Of a DNA stretch of 64,000 bases, positions 1 to 7,454 are shown in pieces. The position numbers and the translations under genes were made by a program. Source of the stretch: Psychrobacillus sp048572895 (GTDB lineage Bacteria > Bacillota > Bacilli > Bacillales_A > Planococcaceae). Where the stretch lies: contig NZ_CP183878.1 of NCBI RefSeq assembly GCF_048572895.1, positions 3,844,001 to 3,908,000 of the forward strand. The letters run 5' to 3'. Position 1 is the stretch's first letter; each line of letters begins with the position of its first letter. A model generated the notes under the pieces. That model was given only the letters and a program-made list of their open reading frames with translations. It was not told the DNA's origin and made no database searches.

Positions 1-333
1 ACCATTTGAAGTAGAAACTAAAGCAATTCCTAAACCGTTCAATACTTTAGGTACTTCGTTTGTTTTTGCGTAAACGCGAAGACCAGGTTTTGAAATACGT
101 TTCAAACCAGTGATAACGCGCTCGTCATTTTGACCATATTTTAAGAAGATACGGATGATACCTTGTTTGCTATCTTCTACATATTCAACATCACGGATGA
201 AACCTTCGCGTTTTAAAATCTCCGCGATTTCCTTTTTCAGGTTTGAAGCAGGAACTTCTAATTTCTCGTGACGAACCATGTTAGCATTACGAATGCGTGT
301 AAGCATATCTGCAATTGGATCTGACATTGTCAT
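1..333 (-). CDS. rpsH: 30S ribosomal protein S8 (partial, 3' end outside window)
   Basis: Ribosomal protein S8 binds 16S rRNA directly and organises the platform of the 30S subunit. About 111 N-terminal codons are present of a protein usually near 132 residues; the gene runs off the left edge. The start MTMSDPIADMLTRIRNA is typical of S8. ATG at 333 is chosen because GGAGG lies eight bases upstream; the in-frame ATG at 327 would be spaced 14. It is the last gene of the S10-spc operon seen here and follows rpsN closely. Confidence 0.96.
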   Translation of the reverse strand, partial: MTMSDPIADMLTRIRNANMVRHEKLEVPASNLKKEIAEILKREGFIRDVEYVEDSKQGIIRIFLKYGQNDERVITGLKRISKPGLRVYAKTNEVPKVLNGLGIALVSTSNG

Positions 334-363
334 TACATTTACCTCCTTCCCAGTTATAGGGGA

Positions 364-549
364 TTACCAGCTTGCTTTTTTAACGCCAGGAATTTGTCCC
401 TTGTATGCAAGTTCACGGAAACAAATACGGCAAAGCTTGAATTTACGATATACAGAGTGCGGACGTCCACAACGCTCACAGCGTGTGTATGCTTGCACTT
501 GGAACTTTGGCGTACGTTGTTGTTTAACGATCATTGATTTTTTAGCCAC
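364..549 (-). CDS. rpsN: 30S ribosomal protein S14, zinc-binding short form
   Basis: S14 is a late-assembling protein of the 30S head. The 61-residue product is the short type-Z (C+) form: two CxxC pairs are visible (C24-x2-C27 and C40-x2-C43), which bind a structural zinc in this family. The longer zinc-free paralogue used under zinc limitation is not in this window. It lies between rplE and rpsH with short gaps, as in other Bacillales spc operons, so co-transcription is expected. Confidence 0.97.
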   Translation of the reverse strand: MAKKSMIVKQQRTPKFQVQAYTRCERCGRPHSVYRKFKLCRICFRELAYKGQIPGVKKASW

Positions 550-567
550 GTTTTCGCCTCCCTTATT

Positions 568-1107
568 TTACTTTTGGAATGGCATACCGAATTGTGTTAA
601 TAACTCACGAGCTTCTTCGTCAGAGTTCGCAGTTGTTACAATTACGATGTCCATACCGCGTACTTTCGAAACTTTATCATAATCGATTTCAGGGAAGATT
701 AATTGCTCTTTAACTCCAAGAGTGTAGTTACCGCGACCGTCGAATGCTTTTTTAGAAACACCACGGAAGTCACGTACACGCGGAAGAGAAATAGCGATCA
801 ATTTATCCAAGAAGTCATACATACGCTCTCCACGTAGAGTGACTTTTGCACCGATTGGCATACCCTCACGAAGACGGAAACCAGCGATCGATTTTTTAGC
901 TTTCGTAACTACAGGTTTTTGACCTGAAATGATTTGTAATTCTTCTACAGCAGCGTCAAGCGCTTTTGTATTAGATACAGCATCACCAACACCCATATTG
1001 ATAACAATTTTATCAACTTTAGGTACTTGCATTACTGAGTTATATTCAAACTTGCTCATTAGAGCAGGAGAAACTTCCTTAAGATACTTTTCTTTTAGGC
1101 GGTTCAT
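568..1107 (-). CDS. rplE: 50S ribosomal protein L5
   Basis: L5 binds 5S rRNA and sits in the central protuberance of the 50S subunit, contacting P-site tRNA. The 179-residue length is standard for the family, and the start MNRLKEKYLKEVSPALM and the GMDIVIVTTA segment near the C-terminus are characteristic. It sits between rplX and rpsN in the canonical order with gaps of about 20 bases. A GGGAGGT ribosome binding site (RBS) precedes the ATG. Confidence 0.97.
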   Translation of the reverse strand: MNRLKEKYLKEVSPALMSKFEYNSVMQVPKVDKIVINMGVGDAVSNTKALDAAVEELQIISGQKPVVTKAKKSIAGFRLREGMPIGAKVTLRGERMYDFLDKLIAISLPRVRDFRGVSKKAFDGRGNYTLGVKEQLIFPEIDYDKVSKVRGMDIVIVTTANSDEEARELLTQFGMPFQK

Positions 1108-1130
1108 GTGTGTACCTCCCTTCTCTTTAC

Positions 1131-1439
1131 TTATTTAATAATTTCACCGGATTTTTTCGCAACACGAACTTTTTTGCCATCTTCCACTTTAGAACCTACG
1201 CGAGTCGGCTCGCCAGTTTTTGGGTCGATTAACATAACATTCGATACGTGGATTGCAGCCTCGTGGCTTACAATTCCTCCTTGCGGATTAGCTTGGTTTG
1301 GCTTCATATGTTTTTTGATGATGTTTACACCTTCAACTAACACACGGTCTTTCTTAGGAAAAGCAGTAAGAACAACACCTGTTTTACCTTTGTCTTTACC
1401 TGAGATTACCATTACTTTGTCGCCTTTTTTAACATGCAT
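1131..1439 (-). CDS. rplX: 50S ribosomal protein L24
   Basis: L24 is an early assembly protein that nucleates folding of the 5' part of 23S rRNA and lies near the exit of the polypeptide tunnel. The 102-residue protein begins with a KOW-type segment (MHVKKGDKVMVISGKDKGK), the RNA-binding motif of this family. A GGAGGTGC SD lies just before the ATG. It is between rplN and rplE in the standard operon order. Confidence 0.97.
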   Translation of the reverse strand: MHVKKGDKVMVISGKDKGKTGVVLTAFPKKDRVLVEGVNIIKKHMKPNQANPQGGIVSHEAAIHVSNVMLIDPKTGEPTRVGSKVEDGKKVRVAKKSGEIIK

Positions 1440-1474
1440 TCTGTCGCACCTCCTTGATTGGCACTTTCATGTAA

Positions 1475-1843
1475 TTAAAGAACTTCTGGAGCTAAAGATA
1501 CGATTTTCATGAAGTTGCTGTCGCGTAATTCACGAGCAACAGGTCCGAAAATACGAGTTCCACGCGGTCCTTTATCGTCTTTGATAATAACGCAAGCATT
1601 TTCATCAAATTTGATATATGTTCCGTCTTTACGGCGTACGCCGCTCTTAGTGCGAACGATTACAGCTTTAACGACGTCACCCTTCTTGACAACGCCACCT
1701 GGTGTTGCTTTCTTAACTGTACATACGACGATATCGCCGATATTAGCAGTTTTACGTCCAGTACCACCAAGTACTTTAATAGTTAAAACTTCACGTGCAC
1801 CTGAGTTGTCTGCAACTTTCATACGAGTTTCTTGTTGGATCAC
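1475..1843 (-). CDS. rplN: 50S ribosomal protein L14
   Basis: L14 contacts 23S rRNA at the subunit interface, takes part in bridge B8 and is the docking site for the silencing factor RsfS. The 122-residue length and the start MIQQETRMKVADNSGAREV are near-invariant in bacteria. It follows rpsQ in the operon. Nothing unusual was seen in length, motifs or spacing. Confidence 0.98.
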   Translation of the reverse strand: MIQQETRMKVADNSGAREVLTIKVLGGTGRKTANIGDIVVCTVKKATPGGVVKKGDVVKAVIVRTKSGVRRKDGTYIKFDENACVIIKDDKGPRGTRIFGPVARELRDSNFMKIVSLAPEVL

Positions 1844-1886
1844 TTAGGTAACCTCCCTTCGGAATTTATTAGTTCCGAACTTATTA

Positions 1887-2150
1887 TTAGATAATAACCG
1901 CTTTTTCTATAACTTCCAATAGGCGGAAGCGTTTAGTAGCTGATAGCGGACGAGTTTCCATGATACGGACGATATCTCCGATTTGGGCTTCGTTTTGCTC
2001 ATCATGAGCTTTAAATTTCTTAGAATACTTAACACGTTTACCGTATAACTTGTGTTTTTTATGAGTTTCAATTAAAACAGAAATTGTTTTATCCATTTTA
2101 TCTGATACCACACGGCCAGTGTATACTTTGCGTTGATTACGCTCAGTCAT
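1887..2150 (-). CDS. rpsQ: 30S ribosomal protein S17
   Basis: S17 is a primary 16S rRNA-binding protein of the lower 30S body with an OB-type fold. The 87-residue product contains the family signature around GRVVSDKMDKT and the basic KHKLYGKRVKYSKK loop. It is directly downstream of rpmC and upstream of rplN, in the conserved order, and is expected to be translated from the S10-spc polycistronic mRNA. Confidence 0.97.
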   Translation of the reverse strand: MTERNQRKVYTGRVVSDKMDKTISVLIETHKKHKLYGKRVKYSKKFKAHDEQNEAQIGDIVRIMETRPLSATKRFRLLEVIEKAVII

Positions 2151-2168
2151 GCCAGAAAACCTCCTTTA

Positions 2169-2369
2169 TCAGTTGTTTGCACTGATTTCTCTTTCACGAA
2201 CCACAGTTTTCATACGCGCGATAGCTTTACGAACTTCGCGAATACGAGCTGTGTTTTCTAATTGACCAGTCGCCAATTGGAAGCGAAGGTTGAAAAGCTC
2301 TTCTTTCAGTGATTTTACCTTTTGTTCTATTTCTGCAGTAGTAAGTTCACGGATGTCATTAGCTTTCAT
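2169..2369 (-). CDS. rpmC: 50S ribosomal protein L29
   Basis: L29 is a small coiled protein near the tunnel exit, where it helps form the docking site for trigger factor and SRP. An in-frame extension upstream exists, but ATG at 2369 (MKANDIRELTTAEIE) matches the family start and gives 66 residues. The gene overlaps the 3' end of rplP by 11 bases; its SD (GGTGGTGAA) lies inside rplP, which suggests translational coupling. Confidence 0.97.
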   Translation of the reverse strand: MKANDIRELTTAEIEQKVKSLKEELFNLRFQLATGQLENTARIREVRKAIARMKTVVREREISANN

Positions 2370-2793
2370 TAGATTCACCACCAATTTCTTGACGTTTGAT
2401 TATTTTACATTTAATCGGAAGCTTATGTGATGCTAAACGTAATGCTTCACGAGCAACTTCTTCAGAAACGCCAGCTATTTCAAACATAATTTTTCCAGGT
2501 TTTACAACTGCTACCCATCCTTCAGGAGCACCTTTACCTGAACCCATACGTACCTCAAGAGGCTTTTTCGTATAAGGTTTATGAGGGAATATTTTAATCC
2601 ATACTTTACCGCCACGTTTCATGTAACGTGTCATTGCAATACGAGATGCTTCAATTTGACGACTTGTAATCCAGCTTGCTTCAGTTGCTTGTAAACCGAA
2701 TTCACCGAATGCTATTTCTTTGCCGCCTTTTGCTTCACCACGCATTTTACCACGGTGTTCACGACGATATTTAACGCGTTTAGGCATTAACAT
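2359..2793 (-). CDS. rplP: 50S ribosomal protein L16
   Basis: L16 lies near the peptidyl-transferase centre and A-site tRNA and is needed for late 50S assembly. The start MLMPKRVKYRREHRGKMRG at 2793 gives the standard 144 residues. A longer in-frame reading into rpsC lacks the conserved N-terminus and is rejected. The ATG is preceded by GGAGG within the rpsC/rplP junction, and the 3' end overlaps rpmC. Confidence 0.97.
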   Translation of the reverse strand: MLMPKRVKYRREHRGKMRGEAKGGKEIAFGEFGLQATEASWITSRQIEASRIAMTRYMKRGGKVWIKIFPHKPYTKKPLEVRMGSGKGAPEGWVAVVKPGKIMFEIAGVSEEVAREALRLASHKLPIKCKIIKRQEIGGESNES

Positions 2794-2794
2794 A

Positions 2795-3451
2795 TTATTT
2801 GCCTCCTTCCTCAGAGTTCTTCTTAACCGGAAGGACTTCACCACGATAGATCCATACTTTAACGCCTAGCTTACCATAAGTTGTGTCAGCTTCAGCATGT
2901 GCATAATCGATGTCAGCACGTAATGTATGAAGTGGTACAGTTCCTTCGCTGTAATGTTCAGCACGCGCAATGTCAGCGCCACCTAAGCGTCCAGATACTT
3001 GAGTTTTAATACCTTTAGCGCCAGAACGCATTGTGCGTTGAATTGCTTGTTTTTGAGCACGACGGAAAGATACGCGGCCTTCTAATTGGCGTGCAATACT
3101 TTCTGCTACTAATTTAGCATCTAAGTCAGCTCTTTTTATTTCAACAATATTTATGTGTACACGTTTACCAGTTAAATCGTTCAAGTGCTTACGAAGTGCT
3201 TCCACTTCCGTACCACCTTTACCGATTACCATACCTGGTTTAGCAGTGTGAATTGTAACATTAACACGTTTTGCAGCGCGTTCGATTTCTACAGTAGAAA
3301 CAGATGCTTCTTTTAAACGAGTTTCGATGTACTTACGGATTTTCAAGTCTTCGTGTAGTAGAGTTGCATAGTCTTTACCAGCGTACCATTTTGACTCCCA
3401 GTCACGAATGATGCCTACTCGTAATCCTATAGGATGTACTTTTTGACCCAC
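2795..3451 (-). CDS. rpsC: 30S ribosomal protein S3
   Basis: S3 lines the mRNA entry tunnel of the 30S subunit and contributes to helicase activity. The 218-residue sequence starts MGQKVHPIGLRVGIIRDWES and carries the type-II KH region with the VIGKGG loop, followed by the C-terminal domain (GVKVWIYRGEVL). It is spaced 3 bases from rplV and 1 base from rplP, the tight packing expected of this operon. Confidence 0.98.
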   Translation of the reverse strand: MGQKVHPIGLRVGIIRDWESKWYAGKDYATLLHEDLKIRKYIETRLKEASVSTVEIERAAKRVNVTIHTAKPGMVIGKGGTEVEALRKHLNDLTGKRVHINIVEIKRADLDAKLVAESIARQLEGRVSFRRAQKQAIQRTMRSGAKGIKTQVSGRLGGADIARAEHYSEGTVPLHTLRADIDYAHAEADTTYGKLGVKVWIYRGEVLPVKKNSEEGGK

Positions 3452-3454
3452 GAA

Positions 3455-3799
3455 TTATCCCTCCTTCTTCTCTGATACCACGATTGTGATGTGGCTAGTA
3501 CGTTTGTTAATAGCACTTGCACGTCCCATAGCACGTGGGCGGAAACGTTTTAATGTTGGACCTTCATCAACGAAGACTTCAGAAACAACTAGGTTATTAA
3601 CATCTAAATCATAATTGTGCTCAGCGTTAGCAACAGCGGATTTTAATACTTTTTCAACAACAGGCGACGCTGCTTTTGGAGTAAGTTTTAAAATTGCAAC
3701 TGCTTCACCGATTTGCTTACCTCTGATTAAATCAACGACTAATCTTACTTTACGAGGGGCAATGCGCACTGTTTTAGCAATAGCTTTTGCTTGTGACAT
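3455..3799 (-). CDS. rplV: 50S ribosomal protein L22
   Basis: L22 has a long beta hairpin that lines the nascent-chain tunnel; its tip is a known site of macrolide resistance changes. The 114-residue product starts MSQAKAIAKTVRIAPRKVRLV. The hairpin region (GPTLKRFRPRAMGRAS) looks intact, with no insertion or deletion of the kind found in macrolide-resistant mutants. Confidence 0.97.
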   Translation of the reverse strand: MSQAKAIAKTVRIAPRKVRLVVDLIRGKQIGEAVAILKLTPKAASPVVEKVLKSAVANAEHNYDLDVNNLVVSEVFVDEGPTLKRFRPRAMGRASAINKRTSHITIVVSEKKEG

Positions 3800-3819
3800 T
3801 TGAATGACCTCCTCTCAAA

Positions 3820-4098
3820 TTAGCGTCTTGTTTTCTTATCATCAGAACCATGACTACCTATAGCGCGTGTTGGTGCAAACTCGCCAAGTTTATGACCTAC
3901 CATATCTTCAGTTACGTATACAGGAACATGTTTGCGTCCGTCATATACAGCGATTGTTAACCCGATAAAAGTAGGGAAAATTGTAGAACGGCGAGACCAA
4001 GTCTTAATCACTTGTTTTTTCTCAGAGTCCTTCTGTGCATCGACCTTTTTCAATAAATGATCGTCTGCGAAAGGTCCTTTTTTCAAGCTACGACCCAT
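3820..4098 (-). CDS. rpsS: 30S ribosomal protein S19
   Basis: S19 is a protein of the 30S head that pairs with S13 and contacts the A-site finger of 23S rRNA. The 92-residue sequence starts MGRSLKKGPF and ends with the basic tail AIGSHGSDDKKTRR typical of Bacillales. It lies between rplB and rplV. A GGGAGGTTT SD precedes the ATG. Confidence 0.97.
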   Translation of the reverse strand: MGRSLKKGPFADDHLLKKVDAQKDSEKKQVIKTWSRRSTIFPTFIGLTIAVYDGRKHVPVYVTEDMVGHKLGEFAPTRAIGSHGSDDKKTRR

Positions 4099-4158
4099 GC
4101 TGAAACCTCCCTCCGTGATGACACCACGGTTCTATCTGTGAACCGTAGTAAAACCACT

Positions 4159-4989
4159 TTATTTTTTACGACGACGAATGATAAGTTTGTCGGATTTGTT
4201 TTTCTTGTTACGAGTTTTGTATCCAAGAGTTGGTTTACCCCATGGAGACATAGGTGACTTACGACCGATTGGAGTTTTACCTTCACCACCACCGTGTGGG
4301 TGATCGTTCGGGTTCATTACAGATCCACGTACAGTTGGGCGTTTACCTAACCAACGGTTACGACCCGCTTTACCAATGTTTACAAGTTCGTGTTGTTCGT
4401 TTCCTACTTCACCGATTGTAGCACGGCAAACGCCTAGGATTAAACGAACTTCTCCAGATTGTAAACGTACGATTACGTATTTACCTTCTTTACCAAGTAA
4501 TTGAGCAGATGTACCAGCAGAACGAACTAACTGACCACCTTTACCAGGTTTCATCTCGATGTTATGGATAGTAGTACCCATTGGAATGTTTTGTAATGGA
4601 AGAGCGTTTCCTGCTTTAATATCAGCTTCTGGTCCTGACACGATTGTCATTCCCACTTCTAAGCCTTTAGGAGCTAGGATGTAACGTTTTTCCCCATCCG
4701 CATAATTAATTAATGCGATATTTGCAGATCGGTTTGGATCATATTCAATAGTAGCAACGCGTCCTGGTATACCATCTTTGTTTCGTTTGAAATCAATGAT
4801 ACGGTATTGACGTTTATGTCCACCACCATGATGACGAACAGTAATTTTACCTTGATTGTTACGGCCGCCTTTACGTTTCACAGGAGCAAGTAGAGATTTC
4901 TCTGGCTTGTCAGTTGTGATTTCAGCGTAATCTAATGAAGTCATATTACGACGTCCGTTTGTCGTTGGTTTATACTTTCTAATCGCCAT
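4159..4989 (-). CDS. rplB: 50S ribosomal protein L2
   Basis: L2 is one of the largest and most conserved 50S proteins and is required for subunit association and peptidyl transfer. The 276-residue protein starts MAIRKYKPTTNGRRNMT and contains the C-terminal HPHGGGEGKTPIGRK segment with the invariant histidine next to the peptidyl-transferase centre. Length and motifs are standard. It is fourth in the S10 operon order after rplC, rplD and rplW. Confidence 0.98.
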   Translation of the reverse strand: MAIRKYKPTTNGRRNMTSLDYAEITTDKPEKSLLAPVKRKGGRNNQGKITVRHHGGGHKRQYRIIDFKRNKDGIPGRVATIEYDPNRSANIALINYADGEKRYILAPKGLEVGMTIVSGPEADIKAGNALPLQNIPMGTTIHNIEMKPGKGGQLVRSAGTSAQLLGKEGKYVIVRLQSGEVRLILGVCRATIGEVGNEQHELVNIGKAGRNRWLGKRPTVRGSVMNPNDHPHGGGEGKTPIGRKSPMSPWGKPTLGYKTRNKKNKSDKLIIRRRKK

Positions 4990-5031
4990 GTTATTCCCTC
5001 CTTCTTGAGTATTAATTCCTTATTACAAGGA

Positions 5032-5316
5032 TTAGATTTCGAATAACTCGATTTCTTTGCTTTCTAGAGTTAACGTAACAATCGCTTTACGACGTTTGTT
5101 TGTATACCCACCAAATTTACCTACGCGTTTGTATTTCCCTTTGTAGTTCATGATGTTTACTTTTTCAACATCTACTCCGAAAATTTCTTCAACAGCGTAT
5201 TTAACTTGTGTTTTGTTGGCGCGAGTGTCCACTTCGAAAGTGTACTTTTTATCTGCCATTACTTCAGAAGAACGCTCAGTAATGACCGGACGTTTAATAA
5301 TATCACGTGCTTCCAT
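5032..5316 (-). CDS. rplW: 50S ribosomal protein L23
   Basis: L23 lies at the tunnel exit and is the main docking site of trigger factor and SRP. The 94-residue product starts MEARDIIKRPVITERS, the family signature. Its ATG overlaps the rplD stop codon in a TAATG junction, so termination on rplD and initiation on rplW are probably coupled. Confidence 0.97.
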   Translation of the reverse strand: MEARDIIKRPVITERSSEVMADKKYTFEVDTRANKTQVKYAVEEIFGVDVEKVNIMNYKGKYKRVGKFGGYTNKRRKAIVTLTLESKEIELFEI

Positions 5317-5939
5317 TATCCAAGCACCTCCTCTACTTTTTCTACTGCAGCTTTAGTCATTACAAGTTTGTTATGACCGATTAAATCTAAAACGTTAATG
5401 CCTGTTGCAGACACAACTGTGATTCCAGGGATGTTACGAGCAGCTAATGCTACTGTTTCATCTAAATCAGCAGTTACGAATAACGCTTTTTTATCGATTG
5501 AAAGGTTAGATAACACTTTCACGAAGTCTTTTGTTTTTGGTGCATCAAATGCTAAACCTTCAAGTACTACGATGCTTTCTTCACGAGCTTTTGTTGAAAG
5601 AGCTGAAAGAAGAGCTAAGCGACGTACTTTTCTAGGTAACTTAAAGCTGTAACTACGTGGAGTTGGTCCGAAAACAACACCACCACCACGCCATTGTGGA
5701 GAGCGAATAGAACCTTGACGAGCACGTCCAGTTCCTTTTTGTTTCCATGGTTTGCGTCCACCACCAGCAACTTCAGAACGATTTTTCACTTTGTGATTAC
5801 CTTGACGAAGTGAAGCGCGTTGAGAAATGATAGCTTCAAATAAAACAGATTCATTTGGTTCAATACCGAAAACTTTATCGTTTAATTCGATTTCACCAAC
5901 TGAAGAGCCTGCTTGATTGAATAATGATACTTTTGCCAT
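5316..5939 (-). CDS. rplD: 50S ribosomal protein L4
   Basis: L4 has a globular domain and an extended loop reaching the tunnel constriction near L22. The 207-residue protein carries the loop segment with GGGRKPWKQKGTGRARQGS, near-invariant in bacteria and apparently wild type, so no macrolide-resistance change is seen there. In gammaproteobacteria L4 represses its own operon; no sequence evidence for that is seen here. It overlaps rplW by one base. Confidence 0.97.
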   Translation of the reverse strand: MAKVSLFNQAGSSVGEIELNDKVFGIEPNESVLFEAIISQRASLRQGNHKVKNRSEVAGGGRKPWKQKGTGRARQGSIRSPQWRGGGVVFGPTPRSYSFKLPRKVRRLALLSALSTKAREESIVVLEGLAFDAPKTKDFVKVLSNLSIDKKALFVTADLDETVALAARNIPGITVVSATGINVLDLIGHNKLVMTKAAVEKVEEVLG

Positions 5940-5965
5940 TCCTGTTTCCTCCTTTCTTTAGAGAA

Positions 5966-6595
5966 TTATTTCGATTTAATAGCAGCTTTAACAACTACTA
6001 ATGATTTACGAGAACCAGGAACATTACCTTTTACTAATAGTAGGTTACGTTCAGTATCCACTCTTACGATTTCTAAGTTTTGGATTGTTACTGTATGTCC
6101 ACCCATTTGACCAGGTAATTTCTTTTGTTTGAATACGCGGTTCGGAGCAACTGGCCCCATTGAACCTGGACGACGGTGGTAACGAGATCCATGGGCCATT
6201 GGTCCACGAGATTGTCCGTGGCGTTTAATAACACCTTGGAAACCTTTACCTTTAGTAGTACCTGTTACATCAATTACATCGCCTTCTGTAAAACTCTCTA
6301 CCTTGACTTCTTGACCAACTTCGTAATTAGCTGTATCCAAGCCGCGGAATTCGCGGATGAAGCGCTTAGGAGCAGTGCTTGCTTTAGCTACGTGCCCTTT
6401 CGCAGGTTTATTAGAAAGCTTTTCGCGCTTGTCTTCAAAACCTAACTGAATAGCTTCGTAACCGTCTGTTTCAGCTGTTTTCTTTTGAAGCACTACGTTT
6501 GGAGTAGCTTCAATAACAGTTACAGGGATTAAGTCACCGTTCTCAGCAAATACTTGCGTCATACCGATTTTTCTACCTAAGATTCCTTTGGTCAT
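5966..6595 (-). CDS. rplC: 50S ribosomal protein L3
   Basis: L3 is an early assembly protein that reaches the peptidyl-transferase centre through a long loop. The 209-residue product starts MTKGILGRKIGMTQVF and contains the loop with HGSRYHRRPGSMG. Length and motifs match Bacillales L3. It is second in the operon, 44 bases after rpsJ. Confidence 0.98.
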   Translation of the reverse strand: MTKGILGRKIGMTQVFAENGDLIPVTVIEATPNVVLQKKTAETDGYEAIQLGFEDKREKLSNKPAKGHVAKASTAPKRFIREFRGLDTANYEVGQEVKVESFTEGDVIDVTGTTKGKGFQGVIKRHGQSRGPMAHGSRYHRRPGSMGPVAPNRVFKQKKLPGQMGGHTVTIQNLEIVRVDTERNLLLVKGNVPGSRKSLVVVKAAIKSK

Positions 6596-6639
6596 CCGTC
6601 ACACCTCCTATAATAATTTGTGTTTTTTATTTTTTACCA

Positions 6640-6948
6640 TTAAAGTTTGATTTCAATATCAACGCCAGATGGTAAATCAAGCTTCATTAACGCATCAACA
6701 GTTTGTGGTGTTGGGTTAACGATATCGATAAGACGTTTATGCGTACGCATTTCGAATTGCTCACGAGAATCTTTATACTTATGAACAGCACGAAGAATCG
6801 TATAAACAGATCTTTCAGTCGGAAGTGGAATCGGACCCGATACACTTGCACCTGAACGTTTAGCAGTTTCCACAATTTTCTCAGCAGATTGATCAAGAAT
6901 TCTGTGATCATACGCTTTTAAACGGATACGAATTTTTTGTTTTGCCAT
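6640..6948 (-). CDS. rpsJ: 30S ribosomal protein S10
   Basis: S10 is a protein of the 30S head; as NusE it also joins NusB and NusG in transcription antitermination. ATG at 6948 gives MAKQKIRIRLKAYDHRILD and 102 residues, the exact family size. The 40 in-frame upstream codons are leader RNA, not protein. An AGGAGGGAAAGT SD precedes this ATG. It is the first gene of the S10-spc operon; the promoter is at about 7076-7104. Confidence 0.98.
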   Translation of the reverse strand: MAKQKIRIRLKAYDHRILDQSAEKIVETAKRSGASVSGPIPLPTERSVYTILRAVHKYKDSREQFEMRTHKRLIDIVNPTPQTVDALMKLDLPSGVDIEIKL

Positions 6949-6998
6949 TACTTTCCCTCCTTTTCGCCTATTTTCTAGACATTCTCCACGAAAATTTT

Positions 6999-7036
6999 CC
7001 GTACACTCGCCATGGCAAAGCGGCCGGGTGTGTCGG
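6999..7036 (-). promoter_or_regulatory. Stem-loop in the rpsJ (S10 operon) 5' leader
   Basis: In the minus-strand RNA, CCGACAC pairs with GTGTACGG (one bulged A) to enclose a GC-rich loop containing CCGGCCGC and GCCATGGC. It lies within the roughly 120-nt leader between the promoter and the rpsJ SD. The GC-richness contrasts with the AT-rich surroundings and suggests a structured leader. Whether it binds a ribosomal protein is not shown by the sequence. Confidence 0.5.
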
Positions 7037-7075
7037 TAACCTCTCGCTTCATCGCAGTCAAAGACCAACTACAAT

Positions 7076-7104
7076 ATTATATACAATAAAAAAAGATTTC
7101 GCAA
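7076..7104 (-). promoter_or_regulatory. Sigma-A promoter of the S10-spc operon
   Basis: The minus strand reads TTGCGA (7099-7104), a 17-base spacer, and TATAAT (7076-7081). Spacing and the perfect -10 box are typical of vegetative promoters. It lies about 125 bases upstream of rpsJ. The -35 box is embedded in the terminator-like hairpin at 7088-7124. Confidence 0.8.
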
Positions 7105-7124
7105 GTGTTTTAGCGAAATTCTTT
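7088..7124 (-). terminator. Intrinsic terminator upstream of rpsJ
   Basis: On the minus strand ATTTCGC and GCGAAAT pair around a 10-base loop, extended by flanking A/T pairs, and are followed by seven Ts. It would stop transcription arriving from the antiporter side, so the S10 operon depends on its own overlapping promoter. Confidence 0.7.
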
Positions 7125-7399
7125 TAAATTGTTTTTTAAAACATATTTTAAAGCTATAATCATGTTCTTCAGCCGGAACTCAGTATATAAAATTAAGCAA
7201 CAAATTTCAAGTAATACGATATTGTAAATTCGTGGTACTTTGTATTTGAGCTATCTTAAATAAGTAGAAAAGTGCATGTTTCCCTAAGAGACTTCAATAA
7301 ATAGCTTAATGCAACAAACTCTCTCATGTAAAAACTTTGCTTGCCGGGAGAGTTATTTTCTAATTTGGTTTTATAATCCTTACGCAAGCGTAATCTAAT
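7125..7399. other. AT-rich intergenic stretch without recognised content
   Basis: Both strands were read for coding potential, RNA genes and repeats. Only a weak AACTCTC/GAGAGTT inverted repeat (about 7317-7354) was seen. No gene is supported. Confidence 0.5.
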
Positions 7400-7433
7400 A
7401 AAAAGGATGATCTTATTAACGATCATCCTTTTT
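7400..7433 (-). terminator. Terminator after the antiporter gene
   Basis: AAAAGGATGATC and GATCATCCTTTT form a near-perfect stem with an 8-base loop; Ts flank it on both strands. It lies about 20 bases after the antiporter stop codon. Confidence 0.85.
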
Positions 7434-7454
7434 CCTTCTATTGAATTATAGTGA

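Noticed and set aside
6949..7068. N-terminal extension of S10 (40 codons)
   Set aside because: The extension runs through leader RNA; the family start MAKQKIRIRLK at 6948 has a good SD and gives the exact family length.
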